56,255 nucleotides of DNA from CAMTWZ01 sp964412365. GTDB lineage: Bacteria > Bacteroidota > Rhodothermia > Balneolales > HLUCCA01. The DNA is taken from positions 1 through 56,255 of the forward strand of contig CAYPOI010000007.1 of NCBI GenBank assembly GCA_964412365.1, in the 5' to 3' direction. Shown here one piece after another: positions 16,844 to 26,724 of this stretch; the first letter of the stretch is position 1, and every line of letters starts with the position of its first letter. A model generated the notes under the pieces. That model was not told where the DNA came from, ran no database searches, and was given only the letters and a program-made list of their open reading frames with translations. A program made the position numbers and the translations under genes.

Positions 16844-19800
16844 TTGATCACCGCTAGCCTTCCCATATGGCTGCCGATCGGTCCGGCATCCACATGGTAA
16901 ATGTACATCCCGTAGGAAATATTCATTCCGTCACGAGATACCAAATCCCATGACATTTGGCCGTTATCGGAACTGCCTTGATGCTTCAATGTTTGCACCA
17001 ATTGACCGGATACGGTGTAGATTCGAATCGTGCATTCTTGAGGAAGACCCATGAAATAAATCCGTCTTTCGCCACGGCCGGACCGATAGATGTTGGCCGG
17101 TTCAAAGATACTCGACGCGACATATGGATTCGGAACCACGTGGATGGCGGAAAGTTCGTTCCTGGCCAATTCCATGTCTATTCCACCACCTCTCACCGTA
17201 AATGTGATACTTTCCGAATCAGAAAACGGTTTTGAGGTTTTGAAACGGAAGACGGAACCAGGTTCTGGAGGAATTGAGGCCACTGTGGGCTGAAGTATCG
17301 GATCAGGTGGCAAGAAACGGATGGTCCAAGATGCTCTCCATGCACCACCGGCAAATATGGGCTGACTATCCGGTGTGACTCCAGACAAAATCGCGATCAA
17401 TTCACCATGATCATAAATGCCATTTCGCAGATCCGGATTCTCTTCGATAATGGCGAATTTATGCCTTAGGCCCGTTGTGGTATTCGTGATGGTGAATGGC
17501 ACAGGAATCTGGTTCATGCCAAATGCCACACGAATCGAGGTATCTACAACGGATGAAAAAAACTCAATCTTGAAATCATTCGGTATCGGAATGAATCGAG
17601 TGCGCAACAGCCCACTGTCGAATGCTGGTAGAACCTGAACCGTGTACGTGCTTGTGGACGATTCGGAAATGATGGAGTTCGGAACCACTCGAATCGTATC
17701 CACACCGTTGGTGGAAAGTGTCCATCCATCGACCATCACAGATTCTTCAAAATCCGTACCCGCAGCCTGCTCCAATACGATTTCACCATCCGAATGGCGT
17801 TCGACCGCTAATGTTGGATGAAGGGAATGTTGCCAAATCGATTCATTTTCGAAGCGAATGGTGTACGTTTCATCCTCGCGGAGCGCTCCAGCGGAGAGCA
17901 CCTTCAATTCCAAGCTACCTGATTCCGGAAGTCGGTTTTGCTGCACAACATCAAGCTCGGGGGCAACAAATCCAGCAGCTGGTGCGCGTGGAATCAATTT
18001 GACCGTGTTCACATCGAATGTTTGAATGCCAGATACATCCGTCTTGATGTTAGCCGTAGCCACGCTCGGGGAGATTCCGCGCACTTGGCCGTATTGATCG
18101 GTCGCAATCACCCCATCGATGTCTTTTTGAACATATCCTCGATCATATGGAACCACCGCATAGTAGTAGGTCTGTCCATTGATCACATCCGTATCAACAT
18201 AACTTCGCCGTATACCGGAATCTTGGCCCAAATTGAACTGAACACCGTTTACCGCAACCGGATGCAAGCCGCGTATCCCATTGATCAAATCGAATTGAGC
18301 GATCGGTTTTTGATAAATTACTCCACCATACGCATCGGTGATTTTCAAATTTTCCTCAAAATTTGGTTCGGTGGACCGATACACCATGTAACCCTCGAAA
18401 TCGTATTCACCCAAAAACGGATCAAAGGATTTTTCTGCTTTGTCGTCCCAATACAAGGTCACCATCTTATCTCCAGCAATACCCCATACTTGGGATTTGT
18501 CTGGAGGTCTTGAAAATTGATAGTCGGCATTGTAAATCTGCTGAACGATTTCCTTTTTTCGAGCAAGGGAGGAATTTTCCATTTGTCGAGGATCGTTGAA
18601 ATCTCTGTCTGCGAAGATTAATGCCATGGAAAAGCGCTCGGTTTGTCCCGCTTTTAAAGGAAAAGGTCCGGAAGCGAAAAACATCCCAAGATTTCGCCCC
18701 CCTTCCAACAGAATATCTGCCAATGGAGGCAACGCGCTGGAAAAGACTCTGAAATTCTCAGCGTCATCAATCAGTTGGTAACGATGCACATCAAAGACCG
18801 CAAAGCCAGTGAGACCGATTTGATCCGACTCGTCTTTATCAAGCTCGTCAAAATTTTGTTCGCCTGGAGTTGGCTTGCCATCGCCTTCGCCTTCATCTTG
18901 ACCTGGATAATTCGGATGCTGAGGTCCCAAACCATCCCTACCAAGATCATCGTTCAAGGGCTCCCCCGGCTCCCATGATCCAGATTCATTCAGATCGGTG
19001 AAAGTGACCCAATCCATATCCTCATCGCCGGTCCACCATCTCCCTGCAATATATGCGGGGCGTTGGTCCAAAGGCCCGAATTTCGTTTCGAAATCGGCCA
19101 GATTATATGATCCGCTAGTCATGACATGCGCGCGAATCGCATCTTGACCTACAATCAACGTTCCAGCGCCGCTATCTCGGCGCTCGTCGATGATGCCATC
19201 GTCGTCGTCATCGATTCCGTTCGAATGATTTCCGGGAGATTCCAAGAACGCATACCCGGTGGTTCCAACTGGGCCCCATTGGCCTGGGGTACCAAGACCG
19301 TCACGATCCCAAGCGAAGGCTAAATCCAGTTTCTTATTGTACGCACCCTCATCATCGCCGGAATCGTCCGTGCCACCGATTCCCCAATCGATGTATTGTG
19401 CGAAAAACATCTCGTCGTAATCGACATCACATTCGTTGGTGATTTCATACAACCAGAAGATGACATCTTGGGCAAGTGGATGGTTCCATTGGAACCCTCT
19501 CGCTTTGACTTGCAATCCGAGTCCACCCCTGTTCGGATCATCAGTACATGGAAAAAAAAGATGGGGAGGTTGAATCCACTTCATATGTTCCGCATCATCG
19601 AAGACGAAATAGGTTTCCAAGTCTGCGTTCTGCACCCCTTTTCCAAACCAGCCATTCCATTGACCAGCCCAATCGGTTGGACGGTCGGCCCAAATTGACG
19701 GCCACGTTGATGGATCATCACTTCGAGCAGGTAAGGCTTGCAACGGATTGGAGTAGCCTCGAAGTGGAGCCCAACCCCAAGGTACTTTGGTAACCGGATC

Positions 19801-20127
19801 CCGGTTGATGAACTCTCTATAGTTCGTGCTCATGGGATAGATCGTGTTACCCTGCGAATCCTTGGTTTTTGCAGACACAATCAGAGCCACGCCATCCACG
19901 TATGACCTACCACTGCCTTTTGGCCACTCACCAGACGGTTGCTCGGGCCAACGTGAGATCTCGCCATGATTAGAAAACAGAGTTCTGACGCGGTTGCCAT
20001 CCATCACACCCCATTGGGTCCATCGATTCGAGCCCTTCGTAGGATCATCCGCCTGTCCATTGGATGGGGTCGGAATCATCAGTAAAAGAACCAACAAGAG
20101 TACGCTATTTGAAAAACGGATCATCAT
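16840..20127 (-). CDS. Large secreted surface protein of the glycan locus
   Basis: The 1095-residue protein has a signal peptide (MIRFSNSVLLLVLLLMIPT, then PSNGQ). Residues about 30-450 hold aromatic-rich segments and an acidic calcium-binding-like NGIDDDDDGIIDE. A fibronectin-like section follows around 540-680 (WDDKAEKSFDPFLGEYDFEG). The end is a VPNPYVAS...GRLAVIK tail of FlgD/type IX style. No enzymatic motif was recognised. It lies 2 bp after the TonB receptor gene and overlaps the PorV-like gene, the position where SusD-like proteins usually sit in Bacteroidota loci. A role in substrate capture is inferred. Confidence 0.6.
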   Translation of the reverse strand: MMIRFSNSVLLLVLLLMIPTPSNGQADDPTKGSNRWTQWGVMDGNRVRTLFSNHGEISRWPEQPSGEWPKGSGRSYVDGVALIVSAKTKDSQGNTIYPMSTNYREFINRDPVTKVPWGWAPLRGYSNPLQALPARSDDPSTWPSIWADRPTDWAGQWNGWFGKGVQNADLETYFVFDDAEHMKWIQPPHLFFPCTDDPNRGGLGLQVKARGFQWNHPLAQDVIFWLYEITNECDVDYDEMFFAQYIDWGIGGTDDSGDDEGAYNKKLDLAFAWDRDGLGTPGQWGPVGTTGYAFLESPGNHSNGIDDDDDGIIDERRDSGAGTLIVGQDAIRAHVMTSGSYNLADFETKFGPLDQRPAYIAGRWWTGDEDMDWVTFTDLNESGSWEPGEPLNDDLGRDGLGPQHPNYPGQDEGEGDGKPTPGEQNFDELDKDESDQIGLTGFAVFDVHRYQLIDDAENFRVFSSALPPLADILLEGGRNLGMFFASGPFPLKAGQTERFSMALIFADRDFNDPRQMENSSLARKKEIVQQIYNADYQFSRPPDKSQVWGIAGDKMVTLYWDDKAEKSFDPFLGEYDFEGYMVYRSTEPNFEENLKITDAYGGVIYQKPIAQFDLINGIRGLHPVAVNGVQFNLGQDSGIRRSYVDTDVINGQTYYYAVVPYDRGYVQKDIDGVIATDQYGQVRGISPSVATANIKTDVSGIQTFDVNTVKLIPRAPAAGFVAPELDVVQQNRLPESGSLELKVLSAGALREDETYTIRFENESIWQHSLHPTLAVERHSDGEIVLEQAAGTDFEESVMVDGWTLSTNGVDTIRVVPNSIISESSTSTYTVQVLPAFDSGLLRTRFIPIPNDFKIEFFSSVVDTSIRVAFGMNQIPVPFTITNTTTGLRHKFAIIEENPDLRNGIYDHGELIAILSGVTPDSQPIFAGGAWRASWTIRFLPPDPILQPTVASIPPEPGSVFRFKTSKPFSDSESITFTVRGGGIDMELARNELSAIHVVPNPYVASSIFEPANIYRSGRGERRIYFMGLPQECTIRIYTVSGQLVQTLKHQGSSDNGQMSWDLVSRDGMNISYGMYIYHVDAGPIGSHMGRLAVIK

Positions 20128-20129
20128 GT

Positions 20130-22781
20130 TTAAAAGGAAGTTGAGATGCCAATGGTGACACGCCGTGGTTCGGAATAAAAATCGGGACGTCTCAAATACT
20201 CATTTTTAGTATTTAGACCGATCGGATCGCCCGAGTAATATCGAAGATTGGGAAAGGCACGCCCGGTATCGGAGTACACATCACGCTCATTGGCCGTGTC
20301 AAACACATTGTACACACGCAAGAGCAACCCCCAATTCATTCCGACCAACTTTACGGATTTCCCGATTTGAACATCCACATTGTGGGTAACTGGTCTTCTA
20401 TCTGAATTTTCCAGACCGATACGTTGATCCGCAACAGATGGCGTATATGGCAATCCACCGCCTAGATCTGCTAAAACGCTGAACATCCATCCAGATCGAC
20501 TTTGCATACTTACTGTGCCATTCAACTGATGCCGCCTATCCCAATCCAATGGCACCATTTGCTTATCAGGCTCGATTCCGGCCATTTCATCTAACAAGAC
20601 GGAGTTGGGATCACTGGCATTTCCCATCGCCACTTGATAGGAATAGCTAAGTGTGAACGCAAAACCATCGCTCATCCGACGATTCGCTTCAAGTAGCACC
20701 CCTTTCACTTGACCATAATCCCGATTCACATAGCGACCATATCTGGATAGCGGAAAGGGCTCGTCAAAGCCGGGCTGAATCACCTCGATTCGAGAGCCGA
20801 GCAGATTTCGGATGTCTTTGTAAAAGGCGGTCATCGACACGGTCATCGTCTGCATGAATCCTTGTCTTAGACCGAATTCATATGAAACGGTTTGTTGAGA
20901 CTTCAACGCCGGATTGCCGAATACCCTGCCCAATCCAGATTCAGGATCGTATGTGAAATCCGGATTGGTGTACAGGTATTGGAACGCTGGAATTTGGAAG
21001 AAATGTCCATAAGCGACATGAAAAACACCTTCAGCGGAAATCGGATACGCTAAACCGATACGAGGGGAAATCTGCCATTGGGGATCCGTTGAAAGGCGTT
21101 CCGATGTTTGAGGACGCCCATATTCTGCCAGGATTTGACTATTTGGATCGAAGTAATCAAATCGAAGGCCGATGTTCATCACCAGGTAATCGTACTCGGC
21201 CTTGTCTTGAATGAATGCGCTGAATTCATACGGAGTTTCTCTGTAATTGACATGATCGGGCGTACCCGCTTCCGGAATCTCCGGTTGATATCCGGTCGTA
21301 GCATTGTTCTTTACCTTGAACCATTGATAGGTCATGACGTGGGTTCGAAACGAGACACCAAGTTTGAATTGGTGTCGATAATTGGCCTGCCATGTCATAT
21401 CAAGATGTCCACTTGTTGAGCCAGTCGATCGCTCCGTCTGATCCATGTAGGCCCCACCACGTAAAAAAGAGAAGTTGCCTCCCAAGAACGACGCGGCATC
21501 GTCTCGCGGATATCGGGGATCAAGCGGATCCTCATATAAATAGGATCTCACCTTGTTGAATACGTGAGCGAGCCGATACGAGACATACATATTTTGCGTA
21601 AAGGATTGGGAACCGGTCAGATTCACGGTATTCGTTGTTCCGTATGTGGTGGGGATACCATACGGATTGTATCGAAAGGCGTGGTTGTAGCCGCGACCAC
21701 TGTCGTGCTGCGACAATACCATGATGGATGTTCGATTCCCTTTGAATAATCGAGCACTGACTTTCCCTTGCAGAGTTAGTTGGCGACCGTCATTCATGGG
21801 CACGTACGAACTGTCTCCAAGTGCGGGAACATAGACTTCACGACCGTCGACATCAACGAATGTTCCTGAATCAGAGCTATGTCCGAGGGGTTCAACAATA
21901 TGTCGCCCATATAAATACCCTTCCGACCCCGAATATCTTGTCGACAAATGATATCGCAGAATTTTTTTTGTGAAAGGCACTGGACCCGACAACGAGGCTT
22001 GCACATCTCGGTGGTCAATCGGGTTCAACTTGTCCAAATTTTGAAACAAACCAGTTCTGGTCGTTAGATAATCGCCCCCAATGAACTGAATGGAGCCTTC
22101 CGTGGTGGCACTACCGTCTTTTGTGACAATATTGACAACTCCCGATTGGGCTTGTCCATATTCCGCATTGAAGGTGCCACTGATGATCTCCACCTCTTCA
22201 ATTGACATGGTTTCCACTTGATACGACGTGGAGTAATCGAACACATCATTTACCGGAACACCATCCACCATATAAGCCACTTCACCCATACGGCCTCCAC
22301 GGAAATGTCCGTTTACAACACCCGCTTGGCGGTCGACAATCTGGCTGAACGATTCCGAAGGCAACAATTGGATGTCTTTTGAACTGATGGATACTCGGGA
22401 CGATGTCCGATCACGCTCAACCAGTGGGCGCTCCGCTGTAACAACCACTTCAGAACCTGAAACAAAGGTATCGTTCAGGGAAAAATCTTGGACCGTTGTT
22501 CGGTCGATCTGAATTCGAACATCCCGAACCTGCACACTTTGAAATCCGATATAACTGGCTCTGAGTGTATAGGTGCCCGGACGTATGTTTAAAATTAAAT
22601 AATGTCCTTCAAGATCAGTCACAGCTCCCTGTTCCGTTTCCAAGACATAAATATTGACGCCTACCAACGGCTCTCCATTGGTATCCGTCGCACGCCCTAC
22701 GAGTTTGCCAGTACTGCCGGCGTAAACAGCAGACGAACCCAACATGAAGGAAAGAAACGCTATATAAAGGGTAACACGCAT
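20130..22781 (-). CDS. TonB-dependent receptor with a carboxypeptidase-regulatory-like domain
   Basis: The 883-residue protein has a signal peptide. A CarboxypepD_reg-like domain spans about 22-105 (GRATDTNGEPLVGVNIYV, YTLRASYIGFQSVQV). The plug domain follows (VSISSKDIQLLPSESF, VAYMVDGVPVNDVFD, EYGQAQSGVVNIVTKDG), then a 22-strand-type barrel ending in VTIGISTSF. It would import large glycan fragments across the outer membrane using TonB energy. It lies between the CBM-type surface protein and the 1095-residue protein in the same run. Confidence 0.88.
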   Translation of the reverse strand: MRVTLYIAFLSFMLGSSAVYAGSTGKLVGRATDTNGEPLVGVNIYVLETEQGAVTDLEGHYLILNIRPGTYTLRASYIGFQSVQVRDVRIQIDRTTVQDFSLNDTFVSGSEVVVTAERPLVERDRTSSRVSISSKDIQLLPSESFSQIVDRQAGVVNGHFRGGRMGEVAYMVDGVPVNDVFDYSTSYQVETMSIEEVEIISGTFNAEYGQAQSGVVNIVTKDGSATTEGSIQFIGGDYLTTRTGLFQNLDKLNPIDHRDVQASLSGPVPFTKKILRYHLSTRYSGSEGYLYGRHIVEPLGHSSDSGTFVDVDGREVYVPALGDSSYVPMNDGRQLTLQGKVSARLFKGNRTSIMVLSQHDSGRGYNHAFRYNPYGIPTTYGTTNTVNLTGSQSFTQNMYVSYRLAHVFNKVRSYLYEDPLDPRYPRDDAASFLGGNFSFLRGGAYMDQTERSTGSTSGHLDMTWQANYRHQFKLGVSFRTHVMTYQWFKVKNNATTGYQPEIPEAGTPDHVNYRETPYEFSAFIQDKAEYDYLVMNIGLRFDYFDPNSQILAEYGRPQTSERLSTDPQWQISPRIGLAYPISAEGVFHVAYGHFFQIPAFQYLYTNPDFTYDPESGLGRVFGNPALKSQQTVSYEFGLRQGFMQTMTVSMTAFYKDIRNLLGSRIEVIQPGFDEPFPLSRYGRYVNRDYGQVKGVLLEANRRMSDGFAFTLSYSYQVAMGNASDPNSVLLDEMAGIEPDKQMVPLDWDRRHQLNGTVSMQSRSGWMFSVLADLGGGLPYTPSVADQRIGLENSDRRPVTHNVDVQIGKSVKLVGMNWGLLLRVYNVFDTANERDVYSDTGRAFPNLRYYSGDPIGLNTKNEYLRRPDFYSEPRRVTIGISTSF

Positions 22782-22793
22782 TTGAAATAAATC

Positions 22794-22829
22794 CGTGGAT
22801 GCCCCCAGTAAAGACTGAAGACACCCACG
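22794..22829 (-). promoter_or_regulatory. Intercistronic hairpin between the surface protein and TonB receptor genes
   Basis: On the minus strand CGTGGGTG pairs with CATCCACG (one wobble), with an inner CAGT/ACTG. It fills most of the 57-bp gap between the two genes. There is no proper U-run, so an RNA-processing or stability element is more likely than a terminator. Such hairpins are common between a highly expressed first gene and the next gene. Confidence 0.35.
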
Positions 22830-22838
22830 AAGATTGGT

Positions 22839-25541
22839 TTATTTTATAAGTGACATCGTACGTACAATCGAATGCCCATTCGCCGTCGATAGACGGTACA
22901 GGTAGACTCCACTTGAAAGATGGCTTGCATCGAACGTGACTTGATGTGTTCCTGCAGCTAATTGTTGTCCATCAACCAGCACAGCCACACGCTGACCTAA
23001 CAAGTTGAAGACTTCAAGTGTGACATGCTCGGTCATGCTCAACTCAAATCTCATCGCTGTGCTTGGATTGAACGGGTTCGGATAATTCTGATGCAGCTGA
23101 AACTGATCAGCCCGATCGGTATCACCGAACAAGTTATCTTCAATAGACGTCGTCAATCCAGGTATGGCATTCACCGAAACGATGGAGACATCGTCATAGT
23201 AGACGCTACCGGTAAGCGAATGGAAATAGCGTAAGCGCAATTCCATGCCAATCGCCGCGGCTGTGGGGTACACGATGAACGAATAGTGCGTCCAACCGTT
23301 GGAGGCAGTGCGTTCCACAAGAGGAATCACCATCGAGTTGTAATCGCCGTTGAGTCGGATGTCGACACCGCCGATCTCACCGTATCCATCTACACCTCCG
23401 GTCATGTTGTTGTAGAAGAGGGCGGTCATGCCATAATTCACATCGCCGGTACCCAGTGTCTCAGGATCGGTCACACCCGAGTGCTTGGCGCGGAAACTAA
23501 CCAGCACGGGCTGGCCGGCAACCACGGGAACACGCTCACTAATCAGCGGCGCTTCGGTCGACGGTTCAGACAACAGATCCTGGATGACCAGCGACTTCTC
23601 ACCCGATGCCTTCTCTTCGGTCGTGGCCGTCATACGGAACTTCCATGCCGTGGTGAAATCGGCTCCACCTTCGGAGAAACCGGCCGTAGCAGAACCCGGA
23701 ATCCAATAGTACCAACCCTGTGGCACATCGAAGTTCGCGTTGAACCAATCACCTACCCAACCTTCCACCGCCGGATTCGACTTGCGCACGAATATATCGT
23801 CCAAATACACGCTTCCTGTGGCATTGGCCCCTTTGCGGAACGTGATCTGAACCCGCTTGGCCGATCCTTCGGACGGCAGGGCGATCGCACCCAGACTGGC
23901 GCTGCTGATCTCCACCCAACCATCGGAATTGGCCGCGCCCTGAGGCACATCGATGATCACCGGCTCACCGAGCAGATCGATTCCATTGGCTCCGAAAAAC
24001 TGGTACACCAATTGGAACTTCTGGTCGGCTCCGGTCGGATTGGTGTTCACACCCACCGCTTTGACCCAACCACCGACCACGATCTCCGGATTCATCCATC
24101 CCGGTACGCCACTGACCCAATTGCGAACCGCGTTCTGATCCGTCCATGAGGCTTCACCGGTTCCGGAAAGCTTCAAAGAATACGACGGCGTGCGCTTCTC
24201 TTCGGTCGTCCACTCCGCTCCCGCTCCCGATGGAGTGAAATATGCTGGACGATCCACTTCAAACCCACCATTGGATAAGAGATTTAGCTCCTCTAATTCT
24301 ACTGCGATATCTGAGACCGAAACGATGGAGACATCGTCATAGTAGACGCTACCGGTAAGCGAATGGAAATAGCGTAAGCGCAATTCCATGCCAATCGCCG
24401 CGGCTGTGGGGTACACGATGAACGAATAGTGCGTCCAACCGTTGGAGGCAGTGCGTTCCACAAGAGGAATCACCATCGAGTTGTAATCGCCGTTGAGTCG
24501 GATGTCGACACCGCCGATCTCACCGTATCCATCTACACCTCCGGTCATGTTGTTGTAGAAGAGGGCGGTCATGCCATAATTCACATCGCCGGTACCCAGT
24601 GTCTCAGGATCGGTCACACCCGAGTGCTTGGCGCGGAAACTAACCAGCACGGGCTGGCCGGCAACCACGGGAACACGCTCACTAATCAGCGGCGCTTCGG
24701 TCGACGGTTCAGACAACAGATCCTGGATGACCAGCGACTTCTCACCCGATGCCTTCTCTTCGGTCGTGGCCGTCATACGGAACTTCCATGCCGTGGTGAA
24801 ATCGGCTCCACCTTCGGAGAAACCGGCCGTAGCAGAACCCGGAATCCAATAGTACCAACCCTGTGGCACATCGAAGTTCGCGTTGAACCAATCACCTACC
24901 CAACCTTCCACCGCCGGATTCGACTTGCGCACGAATATATCGTCCAAATACACGCTTCCTGTGGCATTGGCCCCTTTGCGGAACGTGATCTGAACCCGCT
25001 TGGCCGATCCTTCGGACGGCAGGGCGATCGCACCCAGACTGGCGCTGCTGATCTCCACCCAACCATCGGAATTGGCCGCGCCCTGAGGCACATCGATGAT
25101 CACCGGCTCACCGAGCAGATCGATTCCATTGGCTCCGAAAAACTGGTACACCAATTGGAACTTCTGGTCGGCTCCGGTCGGATTGGTGTTCACACCCACC
25201 GCTTTGACCCAACCACCGACCACGATCTCCGGATTCATCCATCCCGGTACGCCACTGACCCAATTGCGAACCGCGTTCTGATCCGTCCATGAGGCTTCAC
25301 CGGTTCCGGAAAGCTTCAAAGAATACGACGGCGTGCGCTTCTCTTCGGTCGTCCACTCCGCTCCCGCTCCCGATGGAGTGAAATATGCTGGACGATCCAC
25401 TTCAAACCCACCATTGGATAAGAGATTTTTACTTTGAATTGCCGCTTCCAACGTTCCAACCGATTGACCGTTGGCCAACGACGTTATTCCGAGCATCAAA
25501 ACGATGACTCCGAAATTGTATCTGTTCATTTTTGTTTTCAT
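22839..25541 (-). CDS. Secreted multi-CBM-like protein with an internal 1.1-kb duplication and sorting tail
   Basis: The 900-residue protein has a signal peptide (NFGVIVLMLGITSLANGQS). Two identical blocks of about 370 residues follow. Each holds two CBM4/9-like beta-sandwich domains: NLLSNGGFEVDRP...GSVYLDDIFV and then a second ending GSVYYDDVSIV. The C-terminal 85 residues are a NYPNPFNP sorting domain for type IX export. It is the first gene of the minus-strand run behind lacI. I infer that it displays four glycan-binding domains on the surface. The function is by fold resemblance only. Confidence 0.7.
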   Translation of the reverse strand: MKTKMNRYNFGVIVLMLGITSLANGQSVGTLEAAIQSKNLLSNGGFEVDRPAYFTPSGAGAEWTTEEKRTPSYSLKLSGTGEASWTDQNAVRNWVSGVPGWMNPEIVVGGWVKAVGVNTNPTGADQKFQLVYQFFGANGIDLLGEPVIIDVPQGAANSDGWVEISSASLGAIALPSEGSAKRVQITFRKGANATGSVYLDDIFVRKSNPAVEGWVGDWFNANFDVPQGWYYWIPGSATAGFSEGGADFTTAWKFRMTATTEEKASGEKSLVIQDLLSEPSTEAPLISERVPVVAGQPVLVSFRAKHSGVTDPETLGTGDVNYGMTALFYNNMTGGVDGYGEIGGVDIRLNGDYNSMVIPLVERTASNGWTHYSFIVYPTAAAIGMELRLRYFHSLTGSVYYDDVSIVSVSDIAVELEELNLLSNGGFEVDRPAYFTPSGAGAEWTTEEKRTPSYSLKLSGTGEASWTDQNAVRNWVSGVPGWMNPEIVVGGWVKAVGVNTNPTGADQKFQLVYQFFGANGIDLLGEPVIIDVPQGAANSDGWVEISSASLGAIALPSEGSAKRVQITFRKGANATGSVYLDDIFVRKSNPAVEGWVGDWFNANFDVPQGWYYWIPGSATAGFSEGGADFTTAWKFRMTATTEEKASGEKSLVIQDLLSEPSTEAPLISERVPVVAGQPVLVSFRAKHSGVTDPETLGTGDVNYGMTALFYNNMTGGVDGYGEIGGVDIRLNGDYNSMVIPLVERTASNGWTHYSFIVYPTAAAIGMELRLRYFHSLTGSVYYDDVSIVSVNAIPGLTTSIEDNLFGDTDRADQFQLHQNYPNPFNPSTAMRFELSMTEHVTLEVFNLLGQRVAVLVDGQQLAAGTHQVTFDASHLSSGVYLYRLSTANGHSIVRTMSLIK
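23173..24285. repeat. 1113-bp direct repeat, copy 1
   Basis: Matches 24316-25428 base for base wherever I compared, including identical overlapping frames, at an offset of 1143 bp (381 codons). A 30-bp unique spacer (24286-24315) separates the copies. It encodes the C-terminal CBM-like pair of the 900-residue protein. Confidence 0.95.
24316..25428. repeat. 1113-bp direct repeat, copy 2
   Basis: Second copy of the repeat at 23173-24285, encoding the N-terminal CBM-like pair. The absence of even synonymous differences points to a very recent duplication, gene conversion or an assembly artefact. Confidence 0.95.
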
Positions 25542-25587
25542 GTCCTCACGATTAGTGTATATGTGGGCTTTGGCCTAAAGAGGTTCT

Positions 25588-26640
25588 TCACGCAGACCCG
25601 CGAACCACCAAAACAGTTGACAATATCAACCGCTCTGTGGTACGATCGTATCGATACGACCCATCGGAACGCGATGACCCCTCTACTTTTTCTATCAGTT
25701 GGCGCATGGCCATTTCACCAAACTGCTCCTTGAACACGCGAACGGTTGTGAGTGGTGGGCTGGCGAAGATGGCCCCATCCACATCATCAAATCCTATCAA
25801 CGCGACATCTTCCGGAATCCGATACCCATTCTCATGAGCATACCTCATGAAGCCCAATGCCATGGCGTCATTGACGCAAAACACAGCCTTGGGCCTATCA
25901 TGTAACCGAAAAAAATGCTCAGCTAAGCTGAACCCTGTTTCATGTGTCGGAGATGCCGAATCATCTGTCAACACAAACTCCTCCTTCAATGCAATACCTG
26001 CTTGGAACAATGCGATTCTATACCCTTGCAAACGCTCACGGATACTTGGGTGACTCATATCTGCACCTAAAAACGCAATAGACTGATGCCCTTTTTCGAT
26101 AAGAAATGAAATCGCTTCGATAACACCCCCACGATTATCTATCGACAGACATGGATAATCGGCATGCGAATAATCAACCAGGATGAATGGCAACCCCACG
26201 TTCACCAACTCTTCAATAAACGCCGTATGTACCTTGCCAGCAACAATCACTCCGTCCACATTCCGCTCTCGAACAAATCGAGGTGTGTCTACTCCAACAT
26301 GATAATCTTCTGGAATCGTAGCCAACAGCACATAGTGGTCATGCTTGCGAGATTCGAACTCAGCACCCAAAAAAATGCGCGTATAGAAAGGTTCTGAATG
26401 AGTGAAATGGGATTCACGGAGTACGAATCCGATATTGTGCGTTCTGGCCATCGCCAGATTTCTCGCAGAGGCGGAAGGCACATAACCCAAAATCTCAACC
26501 GATTTTAAAATGTCCCTACGCTTCGACTCGCTGGCATAACCCTTCCCGTTGATCACATTCGAGACCGTTGAGATCGACGAGTTGGCATGGCGTGCCACAT
26601 CTTGGATTGTTATTGACTTTTTTCGACCCTGTGAAGCCAT
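25588..26640 (-). CDS. LacI-family transcriptional regulator of the glycan locus
   Basis: The protein has a LacI helix-turn-helix (ITIQDVARHANSSISTVSNV) with the hinge helix region, then a periplasmic-binding-like effector domain (residues about 60-345; HNIGFVLRESHFT, PFILVDYSHADYPCLSID, FCVNDAMALGFM, IGFDDVDGAIFASPPLTTVR). The frame is open to 26706, but that extension would place the operator at 26663 inside the coding sequence. I chose ATG 26640 (350 residues). It heads the minus-strand locus and faces the ATPase gene, so it likely represses both until a sugar binds. Confidence 0.85.
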   Translation of the reverse strand: MASQGRKKSITIQDVARHANSSISTVSNVINGKGYASESKRRDILKSVEILGYVPSASARNLAMARTHNIGFVLRESHFTHSEPFYTRIFLGAEFESRKHDHYVLLATIPEDYHVGVDTPRFVRERNVDGVIVAGKVHTAFIEELVNVGLPFILVDYSHADYPCLSIDNRGGVIEAISFLIEKGHQSIAFLGADMSHPSIRERLQGYRIALFQAGIALKEEFVLTDDSASPTHETGFSLAEHFFRLHDRPKAVFCVNDAMALGFMRYAHENGYRIPEDVALIGFDDVDGAIFASPPLTTVRVFKEQFGEMAMRQLIEKVEGSSRSDGSYRYDRTTERLILSTVLVVRGSA

Positions 26641-26662
26641 TTCTATATTTTTTTGCATTTTC

Positions 26663-26676
26663 TCGAAGCGCTTCGA
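26663..26676. promoter_or_regulatory. LacI-type operator
   Basis: TCGAAGCGCTTCGA is a 14-bp perfect palindrome with the central CG step and GAAGCGCTTC core typical of LacI-family operators. It lies 23 bp upstream of the chosen lacI start and 49 bp upstream of the divergent ATPase gene, so one site could control both promoters. I saw no second full copy in the other intergenic spaces of the locus. Confidence 0.65.
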
Positions 26677-26724
26677 TAAATTGGCAAAGACAGACGACCT
26701 TGTCAAGTATTATTTTTAACGACC

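Noticed and set aside
23286..25292. Two identical 287-residue plus-strand frames
   Set aside because: They are antisense shadows of the duplicated CBM-like gene; the minus-strand protein has a signal peptide and sorting tail.
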